Of a stretch of 64,000 nucleotides of DNA, positions 47,718-55,780 are shown in pieces. Each line of letters begins with the position of its first letter. The first letter of the stretch is position 1. The notes under the pieces are model-generated. The model was not told where the DNA came from. It ran no database searches and saw only the letters and a list, made by a program, of their open reading frames with translations. This DNA is from Serratia sp. H1w (GTDB taxonomy: Bacteria; Pseudomonadota; Gammaproteobacteria; Enterobacterales; Enterobacteriaceae): positions 1-64,000 of the forward strand of contig NZ_AYMQ01000045.1 of NCBI RefSeq assembly GCF_000633355.1. The letters run 5' to 3'. The translations under genes were made by a program, and so were the position numbers.

Positions 47718-48620
47718 ATGTCTCAAATTACCGAGTCTGTAGTGAAAGGTGCGCCGAAGCCAATGACCCCGTTCCAGGAGTTTTGGCACTATTTCAAGCG
47801 CAACAAAGGGGCCGTTGTTGGCCTGGTTTATATCGTTATCATGCTGGTGGTCGCAGTAGGTGCCGGGTTCCTGGCTCCACACGCGCCTGCCGAACAGTTC
47901 CGTGATGCCTTGCTTAAGCCTCCGGTCTGGGAGACTGGCGGTAGCTGGAAGTTCCTGCTGGGTACCGACGACGTGGGCCGCGATGTGCTGTCGCGCCTGA
48001 TGTACGGTGCCAGGCTTTCGCTGTTGGTCGGCTGTCTGGTGGTAGTACTTTCGCTGGTCATGGGCGTGATATTCGGCCTGCTGGCCGGTTACTTCGGCGG
48101 CGTAGTGGATGCCATCATCATGCGCGTGGTCGATATCATGCTGGCACTGCCAAGCCTGCTATTGGCATTGGTGCTGGTGGCGGTATTCGGTCCATCGATA
48201 GTTAACGCCTCGTTGGCGCTGACCTTTGTTGCTCTGCCGCACTATGTCCGTTTGACCCGTGCTGCGGTGTTGGTGGAGGTGAACCGCGATTACGTGACGG
48301 CTTCCCGCGTGGCGGGTGCTGGGGCGGCGCGTCAGATGTTCGTCAATATCCTGCCAAACTGCCTGGCACCGCTGATCGTGCAGGCTTCTCTCGGTTTCTC
48401 GAACGCCATTCTGGATATGGCCGCTCTCGGCTTCCTGGGTATGGGTGCGCAACCGCCAACGCCGGAGTGGGGCACCATGCTCTCCGACGTATTGCAGTTC
48501 GCGCAAAGTGCCTGGTGGGTGGTGACCTTCCCAGGGGTGGCCATACTGCTGACGGTGTTGGCCTTTAACCTGATGGGGGACGGCTTGCGTGATGCTCTCG
48601 ACCCCAAACTCAAGCAGTAA
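47718..48620 (+). CDS. dppC: Dipeptide ABC transporter, permease
   Basis: 300 residues of the DppC/OppC type. The short cytoplasmic N-terminus [16 protein letters not shown] precedes the first membrane helix. [21 protein letters not shown] is conserved, and the EAA loop reads [20 protein letters not shown]. It lies 11 bp after dppB, with GGGCGC-rich sequence before ATG. Confidence 0.96.
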   Translation: MSQITESVVKGAPKPMTPFQEFWHYFKRNKGAVVGLVYIVIMLVVAVGAGFLAPHAPAEQFRDALLKPPVWETGGSWKFLLGTDDVGRDVLSRLMYGARLSLLVGCLVVVLSLVMGVIFGLLAGYFGGVVDAIIMRVVDIMLALPSLLLALVLVAVFGPSIVNASLALTFVALPHYVRLTRAAVLVEVNRDYVTASRVAGAGAARQMFVNILPNCLAPLIVQASLGFSNAILDMAALGFLGMGAQPPTPEWGTMLSDVLQFAQSAWWVVTFPGVAILLTVLAFNLMGDGLRDALDPKLKQ

Positions 48621-48634
48621 CAGAGGAAGAGAGA

Positions 48635-49615
48635 ATGGCGTTATTAAATGTAGACAAGCTTTCGGTGCACTTCGGTGACGAAGGTGCGCCGTTCCGCGCG
48701 GTAGACCGAATCAGCTATAGCGTAGAACAGGGCCAAGTGGTTGGTATCGTCGGTGAATCCGGCTCCGGCAAATCCGTCAGCTCGTTGGCAATCATGGGGC
48801 TGATCGATTTCCCCGGCAAGGTAATGGCCGAGAAGTTGGAGTTCAACGGTCAGGACCTACGGAAAATCTCGGAAAAAGAGCGCCGCCAACTGGTGGGCTC
48901 CGAAGTGGCGATGATCTTCCAGGATCCGATGACCAGCCTGAACCCGTGCTATACCGTGGGCTTCCAGATTATGGAGGCGCTGAAGGTGCACCAGGGCGGT
49001 AACCGCCGCACCCGTCGCCAACGCGCTATCGACCTGCTCAACCAGGTAGGTATTCCCGATCCGGCCTCGCGGCTGGATGTTTACCCGCATCAACTTTCCG
49101 GCGGGATGAGTCAGCGTGTGATGATCGCCATGGCGATCGCCTGTCGGCCCAAGCTGCTGATTGCGGATGAACCGACCACCGCACTCGACGTGACCATTCA
49201 GGCACAGATCATTGAACTGCTGCTCGAACTGCAACAGCGCGAAAATATGGCGCTGCTGCTGATCACTCACGATCTGGCACTGGTGGCTGAAGCGGCGCAC
49301 CACATCATCGTGATGTATGCCGGGCAAGTGGTGGAATCGGGCAAGGCGGTAGAAATTTTCCGTTCGCCGCGCCACCCATACACCCAGGCACTGCTGCGTG
49401 CATTGCCAGAATTTGCTACCGATAAGGCGCGTTTGGCCTCGCTGCCTGGCGTGGTGCCGGGTAAGTACGATCGGCCGGAAGGTTGTTTGCTGAACCCGCG
49501 TTGCCCGTATGCTACCCAACGCTGTCGCGAAGAAGAGCCGGAACTGCGCAGCATTCCCGGCCGTCAGGTTAAATGTCACACACCGCTGGATGATGCGGGG
49601 AGGCCGACCGTATGA
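48635..49615 (+). CDS. dppD: Dipeptide ABC transporter, ATP-binding protein
   Basis: 326 residues. Walker A is GESGSGKSV, the signature [16 protein letters not shown] and Walker [13 protein letters not shown]. The C-terminal cysteine cluster [14 protein letters not shown]...C is the iron-sulfur-type motif common in DppD/OppD ATPases. The stop overlaps the dppF start by 4 bp (ATGA). Confidence 0.96.
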   Translation: MALLNVDKLSVHFGDEGAPFRAVDRISYSVEQGQVVGIVGESGSGKSVSSLAIMGLIDFPGKVMAEKLEFNGQDLRKISEKERRQLVGSEVAMIFQDPMTSLNPCYTVGFQIMEALKVHQGGNRRTRRQRAIDLLNQVGIPDPASRLDVYPHQLSGGMSQRVMIAMAIACRPKLLIADEPTTALDVTIQAQIIELLLELQQRENMALLLITHDLALVAEAAHHIIVMYAGQVVESGKAVEIFRSPRHPYTQALLRALPEFATDKARLASLPGVVPGKYDRPEGCLLNPRCPYATQRCREEEPELRSIPGRQVKCHTPLDDAGRPTV

Positions 49616-50601
49616 GCCAGAACCACCCTTTATTGCAGGCCATTGACCTGAAAAAACACTACCCGGTCAAGAAGGGGATGTTTGCCCCGGAGCGGCTGGT
49701 AAAAGCGCTGGATGGGGTTTCCTTTACCTTGGAGCGTGGGAAAACCTTGGCGGTGGTGGGTGAGTCTGGCTGTGGCAAGTCCACGCTGGGCCGCCTGCTG
49801 ACCATGATCGAAGTTCCTACCGGTGGTGAACTGTATTACCAGGGGCAAGATTTGCTGAAGCCGGACGTTACGGCAGAAAAGCTGCGCCGCCAGAAGATCC
49901 AGATCGTGTTCCAGAATCCTTACGGATCGTTAAACCCACGTAAGAAGGTTGGGCAGATCCTTGAGGAGCCATTGTTGATCAATACCTCGCTGAGCCGCGC
50001 CGAACGGCGTGAGAAAGCGCTGGAGATGATGGCGAAGGTGGGCCTGAAAACCGAGCATTACGACCGTTACCCGCACATGTTCTCCGGCGGGCAGCGTCAG
50101 CGTATCGCTATTGCGCGTGGGCTGATGCTTAACCCGGACGTGGTGATTGCCGATGAGCCGGTCTCTGCGCTGGACGTGTCGGTACGTGCACAGGTGCTGA
50201 ACCTGATGATGGATCTGCAACAGGATCTGGGGCTGTCTTACGTGTTTATCTCCCACGATCTGTCGGTGGTCGAGCACATTGCTGATGAAGTGATGGTGAT
50301 GTACCTCGGCCGCTGCGTGGAGAAGGGCAGTAAAGACGCCATCTTCAACAATCCGCGCCATCCGTACACTCAGGCTCTGCTGTCCGCTACGCCGCGCCTG
50401 AACCCGGATATGCGCCGTGAACGTATCAAGCTGACCGGCGAACTGCCAAGTCCGATGAACCCACCGCCGGGCTGTGCGTTTAACGCCCGCTGCCGCCGTG
50501 CCTTTGGCACCTGCACCCAGCTGCAACCGCAGCTTAAGCAGTATGGCGATCAGATGGTGGCCTGCTTTGCCGTTGACCAGGAAGAAACGGCTGGGTCTTG
50601 A
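49612..50601 (+). CDS. dppF: Dipeptide ABC transporter, ATP-binding protein
   Basis: 329 residues. Walker A is GESGCGKST, the signature [15 protein letters not shown] and Walker [15 protein letters not shown]-terminal cysteine cluster [14 protein letters not shown] matches its partner DppD. It is the last gene of dppABCDF. An intrinsic terminator lies ~75 bp downstream. Confidence 0.96.
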   Translation: MSQNHPLLQAIDLKKHYPVKKGMFAPERLVKALDGVSFTLERGKTLAVVGESGCGKSTLGRLLTMIEVPTGGELYYQGQDLLKPDVTAEKLRRQKIQIVFQNPYGSLNPRKKVGQILEEPLLINTSLSRAERREKALEMMAKVGLKTEHYDRYPHMFSGGQRQRIAIARGLMLNPDVVIADEPVSALDVSVRAQVLNLMMDLQQDLGLSYVFISHDLSVVEHIADEVMVMYLGRCVEKGSKDAIFNNPRHPYTQALLSATPRLNPDMRRERIKLTGELPSPMNPPPGCAFNARCRRAFGTCTQLQPQLKQYGDQMVACFAVDQEETAGS

Positions 50602-50676
50602 GACTCTGCTAGCACACCTCGCTTGGCTCAAAATATATGCTGTGCCCAGCTACCTCAATTGAATTGTCGCCAATCT

Positions 50677-50704
50677 AACGCCGGTAGAGATACCGGCGTT
50701 TTTT
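50677..50704 (+). terminator. dpp operon terminator
   Basis: AACGCCGGTA-GAGA-TACCGGCGTT is a perfect 10-bp stem with a tetraloop followed by TTTT. Confidence 0.9.
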
Positions 50705-50766
50705 CAAATATTTGCTCTGGTAACTGTGGGTATTGATAGGGAATTCAATCTTGGACGCTGATATTT

Positions 50767-51015
50767 ATGACGAAAAATGCAAGAGTATGGTTGGTCGTAG
50801 CGGTTATAGCCGGTGTAATTGGTCTTTGTAGCGGTTTTTTTAGCTTCATAATTTTAGTCGCTGCTGCCAGTGGTAGCGGTTGTAGTGGCCAGTGCTCCGT
50901 TTTATCAAATTCCGCTGCCGCTATAGGCATGTTCTTCTTGGGAGGGGCAATAGTTTCAGCGTTTTACTCAGTATTCCTCATTTGGACGAAGGAAGAGCAG
51001 GCCCCAAGGTTGTGA
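50767..51015 (+). CDS. Small two-helix membrane protein, unknown
   Basis: 82 residues. Transmembrane segments run about 7-33 and 48-70, joined by a Cys/Ser-rich loop GSGCSGQCSVL with two cysteines, and the tail TKEEQAPRL is charged. No family is recognised. It lies in the dpp-bcs gap, where E. coli carries ldrD and yhjV instead. The ribosome site is weak, so the gene is plausible rather than certain. Confidence 0.5.
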   Translation: MTKNARVWLVVAVIAGVIGLCSGFFSFIILVAAASGSGCSGQCSVLSNSAAAIGMFFLGGAIVSAFYSVFLIWTKEEQAPRL

Positions 51016-51027
51016 GGGAAGATTATC

Positions 51028-51102
51028 ATGACGATAGTGAACCTTTTTGTTGCGCTGCTAGCCGGTTCTTCGTTCATTTTGCTGGTCAGCATCTCTGGAT
51101 AG
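51028..51102 (+). CDS. Possible 24-residue hydrophobic peptide
   Basis: MTIVNLFVALLAGSSFILLV plus SISG, a single predicted membrane helix, with GAGGGAAG 7 nt before ATG 51028 and only 12 bp after the preceding small membrane protein. It could be a small membrane peptide cotranslated with it, or chance. The rest of this gap (to 51293) holds a CCTCTAG/CTAGAGG hairpin (51209-51230) and AAGGCG/CGCCTT (about 51274-51291). Confidence 0.25.
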   Translation: MTIVNLFVALLAGSSFILLVSISG

Positions 51103-51293
51103 GATTTCTAACCGATCCGTTGAGCCACTTTATGCCTACGTGTGTGCTTTAATCCAACAGTTTATACAGCATAGATTGGCTGACACCTCTATCCGCAGTG
51201 GGTTTCAGCCTCTAGCCGCAAAACTAGAGGCCCCACCGCTTACTGAGGATAAGGCACCCAATCCCCACCGTTAAGGCGAATATACGCCTTGCC

Positions 51294-52892
51294 CTAGTAC
51301 TGCATCACGATGGCATTGTCATTCTCAGAGATCACCGCCGTCTGCGGTAGGTTCTGGGTCAGCACTTGCCAATCGACGCTTGGCGCGGTGAACACCTTGC
51401 CATCTACCAGGCGGGAAACCAGTTCAGACAGTGCCAGATAGCTGCTCGGCGTTTTAATTTCCAGCGGGCTGCCCTGATGCGGAGCCTGCATCCCGATCAG
51501 CTTGATGCCAACCGGCGTATGGGTAATATTCAGGCTAGGGATATCCCGCAGGCCAGACATCTGCATCTTGTCACCCGTCAGCGCCGCGCCGTGCTCCGGT
51601 ACAATCACCACCATCACCTTGCGCCCGGATTTCTGTAACTGGTCCAGGAAGGTGTTCAACTGATCAAACAGCTTCTGCGCCCGGGGCTGGTAATCGGCCG
51701 TCTTTTTACCCCCGACAAAACGGTTACCATCATGTAATGGAATAATGTTGAAGAAGGTCGCGGTACGGGCTTCGGACCCCTTTTGCTGCTGTTCGAGCCA
51801 GCGGTTGAGCAGTTCCAGATCGTTATAAATCGGTTCGCCGTCGAACGAAGCCAGTTCATTGCCGATCCCGGCCTGCGACATCAGCGGAGCCTGCATATCA
51901 CCTTCTTCACGCAGCTCTTTCAGGAAGTTGCCGAACGCGCCGGAGTGATCCAGCATCAGTTGCTCTTTGAAGCCAAGCTTGGCCAGGTTATCAAACAGGT
52001 AGCACTGTTGATTGGCGGGTTGGTACAGATCGTGGTGAGAAGGCTGACCACAACTGGCACGTAACAGGCGGATAGCCGCTGGGCCGCTATAGGCAGTGGC
52101 CGAGTTGAAGTTGGTGAACATGATGTCCATCTTGGCCCACAACGGGTGGTTGCGCAGATTGACTGCGTCCAGATCGGCCCAGGCCAGCGAGCAGATGTTG
52201 ATTATCAGTACGTCAAACGGCTGGGCATCGGTGGGCAGGGCGGCCGGGAAGGTGGTCGCTCTGGCTTTTTCCTGTTCGTAGAACTTATCCAGATAGGCCG
52301 TGAGGTTGGCACTGGTCGGTGGGCCATTGGCCGCAGGCTGATCGCCTGCGGGCGCAGCGGTGGCAGGTACCGATGCTGCATCCGATCCCGTGGCCGTGTT
52401 GGTTGCGGGCAGCAAGGACACTGCCGGGCCAGCAATGTTGACCACGTTCAACCACACCAATGCCGCTACGGTAAATACCGTGATGCGCAGCCATTGGGCC
52501 AGGAACAGATAGGCAATCAGCAGGACGAAGCCCGCGCCAATCATCTGCCAGTTAATAAAGCGGTTGGTCAGTTCCAGCAGGTAATCCGCGCTGAAACCGG
52601 TGAGCTGCGAGCCCTGGCTGAGAATGCTGTTAATCCCCGGCAGCCAGGTGTCGTGGTAGAACAAACCGATACCGATGGGAATGGCGATCAGGTGGCGCCA
52701 GCGATGCCACCGTGGCGACGGGATCGGCATCAGCAGAAACGCCATAAACACCAGGTTGGGCAGCGCATGGAAGTTCAGATAGCCGAACCACAGCAGGCCG
52801 AACTTGGCCAGGAAATAGAAGTTCCAGCCGCCCAGACCGCGCCAGTAACGCCATAAGGTACTGCCGGATTGCGTTTTTTTCTCGTCGCTCAT
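51294..52892 (-). CDS. bcsG: Cellulose phosphoethanolamine transferase BcsG
   Basis: 532 residues (E. coli BcsG is 559). About five N-terminal membrane segments (to ~residue 155) and an Ala/Pro/Thr linker lead to the periplasmic alkaline-phosphatase-fold domain. Catalytic and zinc residues match those known in E. coli: Cys234 in NICSLAWADLD, Ser269 in AYSGPAAIRLLRASCGQ, and VIVPEHGAAL. It transfers phosphoethanolamine from phosphatidylethanolamine to cellulose. It follows bcsF by 2 bp in bcsEFG. Confidence 0.95.
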   Translation of the reverse strand: MSDEKKTQSGSTLWRYWRGLGGWNFYFLAKFGLLWFGYLNFHALPNLVFMAFLLMPIPSPRWHRWRHLIAIPIGIGLFYHDTWLPGINSILSQGSQLTGFSADYLLELTNRFINWQMIGAGFVLLIAYLFLAQWLRITVFTVAALVWLNVVNIAGPAVSLLPATNTATGSDAASVPATAAPAGDQPAANGPPTSANLTAYLDKFYEQEKARATTFPAALPTDAQPFDVLIINICSLAWADLDAVNLRNHPLWAKMDIMFTNFNSATAYSGPAAIRLLRASCGQPSHHDLYQPANQQCYLFDNLAKLGFKEQLMLDHSGAFGNFLKELREEGDMQAPLMSQAGIGNELASFDGEPIYNDLELLNRWLEQQQKGSEARTATFFNIIPLHDGNRFVGGKKTADYQPRAQKLFDQLNTFLDQLQKSGRKVMVVIVPEHGAALTGDKMQMSGLRDIPSLNITHTPVGIKLIGMQAPHQGSPLEIKTPSSYLALSELVSRLVDGKVFTAPSVDWQVLTQNLPQTAVISENDNAIVMQY

Positions 52893-52894
52893 GG

Positions 52895-53092
52895 TTATTT
52901 TTTACGCTTGATTTGAGAGGTGGAACCTGCGCGTACCCATAGCCCTGCCGACTTTAAATAGCGCGGTGATAACAACAAATTCTGCCAGGATCGATACCAG
53001 TTGGGAAAACGCCGGTGCAGCAGGTAGCCCGTAGGAATAAACACTATGGCGCACAAGATCACCAGTTGCACGATATCGCTAATACCGATCAT
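52895..53092 (-). CDS. bcsF: Cellulose biosynthesis membrane protein BcsF
   Basis: 65 residues with a single N-terminal membrane helix (about 6-27, DIVQLVILCAIVFIPTGYLL) and a basic cytoplasmic tail. BcsF anchors BcsE and helps BcsG assembly at the synthase. The start overlaps the bcsE stop by 4 bp, and bcsG follows by 2 bp. Confidence 0.92.
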   Translation of the reverse strand: MIGISDIVQLVILCAIVFIPTGYLLHRRFPNWYRSWQNLLLSPRYLKSAGLWVRAGSTSQIKRKK

Positions 53093-54651
53093 GGGTGTTT
53101 CTCCAGCCCATAGCTCAAGAGTGTGAAGGGGACCGGCTCACGGCGTTCGGCCTGCTGGTCACTGACTACGGCGGCAGTTTTGGCCACGGTCGGTTGCAGC
53201 GTACTGGCGGGCAGCGAAAATTCGATTTGCTGCCGCAATAGCCTGATTTTATCGATAATATCCACATCCTGGTGCCAGACTACCCGATTGCTGAACGCCT
53301 CGCTGACCGGCAGACGGAAGATGAACTTTAGCGCGGTATCCAGATCGTTAATCCGGCAGGTGGAAAGGAACAGGAACAGCCGATTCTGGGCCACGGTCAT
53401 GACATCGCCAAAGCGACGTAGGTGGCATAGCGTCATCGATTGTTGAGCGCTCAATCCAGGAGCGGGGCGCAGCGCGACCATCACCCCTTTGCCATCTTCC
53501 GGCAACAGGGTGTTATCCATTAGTGATGTCACCGCCCGGCTGAAATCTTCCAGCGGCAGGTAGCCTTTCAGTTGCAGTGGGCGTAGTCCGGTAAGCAGAG
53601 TATCGATATTTTCCGGAATATGGCGCGATAGCCGCTGCCCCTGAATGCCTTCCAGCATGGTCAAGAAATTGGAAAGTGGTGCCACATGGGGCACGATCAG
53701 ATTGGCGCCACAGGCCAGCAGCAGGCGTTCGTCGCTGTAACGCAGGCTGGCGCTCATCTCTCGTACCACTATCTTCAACCCATCACCCCTGCTGCGGCGC
53801 AGGTTATGGATCTGATGGGCCAACTCGTCTATTTCGTCACTCTGATACAGGGCGAAGATCAGCGTGGCGGCGATGGTCAGCATACCGCGCTGCATCAGCT
53901 TGGTATTGTTCTCAAACAGTTGCCAACTGGACGATAGCGCAGGGGCACCCTCCAGGACACGCTGTTCAGCCAGGCACAGGCTTTCGTCGTTGCGTTCCGG
54001 GGTCGGTGAGGGCTGGTCGCTGTCGTCTTCCCCTTGCCAACCTTCCGGGCCTTCGGTGAGGGTGAACAACTGATTGGCGTTGATGCCGTTACCCGTACTC
54101 CACCAGTGCACCAGATACTGGGCACTGCTTTGCAGCCCTTGCAGGCTGGCCAGGCCGTTGAGAATACGGTGCTCGGCGGCGAGCTGGCCTTTGAGTTTAT
54201 TTACGCCGCTACCGTGGCTGAGGATCACCAGCGTGCACTGTTGCTGATGTAGCCATTTGCCAAGCCGGGCGGCCCAGGTGCGTAGTTCATCACTGGTAAA
54301 GGTCTGCCACAGGCTGGCGTGGGCCAACAGGATCAGCAAGCGGTTGGTGGGCTTCAGCTCACGCATCAGGTCATCGCTCAGGTGCAACAGCGCCGCCTTT
54401 TTTTCCGGCAAACTATATAAGGGAACCTTGTTGATCGCTGAGGTTAGGGGCGTTGCCAATAATCTGTCGGCCTGGTCGCCACTGCAAATCAGAGCCAGTT
54501 GGGCGCTTTCGGCCTGGGCGGCGACAATTTGCCGGCAAAACAGGTTGGCATCGCTCTGGCGATCGATATTCACCCAGTACATGCCTGGGGATTGCATAAC
54601 CGACAACTCTTGCCAAATGCGTCGGATACCTAATGAAAATGAGTGCGCCAT
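53089..54651 (-). CDS. bcsE: c-di-GMP-binding cellulose regulator BcsE
   Basis: 520 residues (E. coli 523). An N-terminal NTPase-like region is followed by a REC-like domain and a GIL domain. The RxGD motif that contacts c-di-GMP is present as RFGD at about residues 413-416, in LCHLRRFGDVMTV. BcsE boosts cellulose output at the synthase when c-di-GMP is high and binds BcsRQ and BcsF. It is the first gene of bcsEFG, divergent from bcsRQABZC. Confidence 0.94.
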   Translation of the reverse strand: MAHSFSLGIRRIWQELSVMQSPGMYWVNIDRQSDANLFCRQIVAAQAESAQLALICSGDQADRLLATPLTSAINKVPLYSLPEKKAALLHLSDDLMRELKPTNRLLILLAHASLWQTFTSDELRTWAARLGKWLHQQQCTLVILSHGSGVNKLKGQLAAEHRILNGLASLQGLQSSAQYLVHWWSTGNGINANQLFTLTEGPEGWQGEDDSDQPSPTPERNDESLCLAEQRVLEGAPALSSSWQLFENNTKLMQRGMLTIAATLIFALYQSDEIDELAHQIHNLRRSRGDGLKIVVREMSASLRYSDERLLLACGANLIVPHVAPLSNFLTMLEGIQGQRLSRHIPENIDTLLTGLRPLQLKGYLPLEDFSRAVTSLMDNTLLPEDGKGVMVALRPAPGLSAQQSMTLCHLRRFGDVMTVAQNRLFLFLSTCRINDLDTALKFIFRLPVSEAFSNRVVWHQDVDIIDKIRLLRQQIEFSLPASTLQPTVAKTAAVVSDQQAERREPVPFTLLSYGLEKHP

Positions 54652-54778
54652 GGATTTATTCTACTTTCGTTGAAAGTTTCGTAGACCAACCGGATCCGGT
54701 CACTTTAGAATCGTCACGTTAAAGTTATCATAGCAAATCTGTCCGCGGGGGCGAGATTATCCGTTAAGATTCATCTTA

Positions 54779-54810
54779 TTGACCCCGTTTTTTCCGAACA
54801 TTGCTATAGT
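54779..54810 (+). promoter_or_regulatory. Candidate bcsRQABZC promoter (extended -10)
   Basis: TTGCTATAGT contains TGnTATAGT, an extended -10 that can work without a good -35. TTGACC at 54779 is 20 nt away, longer than ideal. It lies 35 bp before bcsR in the 193-bp gap shared with bcsE. Confidence 0.45.
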
Positions 54811-54844
54811 CATCTAACATTAGCCTATTTTATGAGGCGGCAAG

Positions 54845-55039
54845 ATGAATAATGATGCGTTGAGCAGCTTTCAGGCGAAGGCTCCGGTGGAACTTCAGGA
54901 CGATTTGCAGGCCTTAAGCCGCGCCTTTTCGTTGCCCAAGCTAAACTATATCGATATTTCACGCCAGGAACGGCTAGCACAAATGATGGCCCGCTGGCCG
55001 CTGTTGGCGGAGCTGGCCAACAAGACGGGGAGTAGTTGA
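54845..55039 (+). CDS. bcsR: Cellulose biosynthesis protein BcsR
   Basis: 64 residues (E. coli 62). It has a short disordered N-terminus, then LQALSRAFSLPKLNYIDISRQERLAQMMARWPLL, the conserved BcsR helix region. It forms a complex with BcsQ that is needed to assemble the synthase. GAGGCGG lies before ATG 54845, and bcsQ follows 3 bp after the stop. Confidence 0.92.
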   Translation: MNNDALSSFQAKAPVELQDDLQALSRAFSLPKLNYIDISRQERLAQMMARWPLLAELANKTGSS

Positions 55040-55042
55040 GTT

Positions 55043-55780
55043 ATGCCGGTTATTGCGCTGCAAGGGGTTCGGGGCGGTCTTGGCACCACGTCAGTCACTG
55101 CGGCGTTGGCCTGGGCGCTACAGCAACTGGGCGAGTCGGTGTTGGCGATTGACTTATCGCCGGATAACCTGCTGCGATTGCACTTCAATACGCCTTTCGA
55201 ACTGGACCGTGGCTGGGCTCGCGCAGAGCTGGACGGCACCGGTTGGCAGCAAGGGGCAATGCGTTACTGCAAAAAACTCGATTTTCTGCCATTTGGTCGG
55301 CTAAATGCGACGGAGCGGTTAAAAATTAGCCAATCAGAAAGTGGCACCGCGCAACGTTGGCAGGATTTTTTGGCGCAATTACGCGCTTCCGGGCATTATC
55401 GCTGGATCCTGCTGGATATCCCGGCGGGTGATGCCCCCCAGAATGAACAACTGCTGGCGCTGGCCGACCAGGTTTTCCTGTTGCTTAACCCCGATGCCAA
55501 TTGCCATGCGCGCCTGCATCAGCAACCCCTGCCTACGGGGTGCCACCTGCTGATTAATCACTACTCCTCGGCCAGCCCGTTGCAACAGGATCTGCATCAG
55601 CTGTGGCTGCAAACGCTGGCAGGCCTGTTGCCGCTGGTGATCCATCGTGATGAAGCGTTGGCGGAGGCGATGGCGGTCAAGCAGCCGTTGGGAGAGTATC
55701 GGCCAGAAAGCCTGGCGGCTGACGAGGTGCTGACGCTGGCCAACTGGTGTCTGCTCAACCTGCAGGATGCCGAGGTATGA
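55043..55780 (+). CDS. bcsQ: ParA/MinD-like ATPase BcsQ
   Basis: 245 residues of the SIMIBI ParA/MinD fold: LQGVRGGLGTTSVTAAL in place of a classic KGGxGKT loop, VLAIDLSPDNLLRLHF, and WILLDIPAGDAPQNEQ (Walker B). The missing second lysine in the phosphate loop is also the norm in E. coli BcsQ, so it is not a defect. It partners with BcsR to place the cellulose synthase at the pole or membrane. It overlaps bcsA by 4 bp. Confidence 0.94.
   Translation: MPVIALQGVRGGLGTTSVTAALAWALQQLGESVLAIDLSPDNLLRLHFNTPFELDRGWARAELDGTGWQQGAMRYCKKLDFLPFGRLNATERLKISQSESGTAQRWQDFLAQLRASGHYRWILLDIPAGDAPQNEQLLALADQVFLLLNPDANCHARLHQQPLPTGCHLLINHYSSASPLQQDLHQLWLQTLAGLLPLVIHRDEALAEAMAVKQPLGEYRPESLAADEVLTLANWCLLNLQDAEV

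Noticed and set aside
55043..55780. BcsQ apparently inactivated by loss of the Walker A lysine
   Set aside because: The same VRGGxGTT loop is normal in E. coli BcsQ, so this is a family trait.
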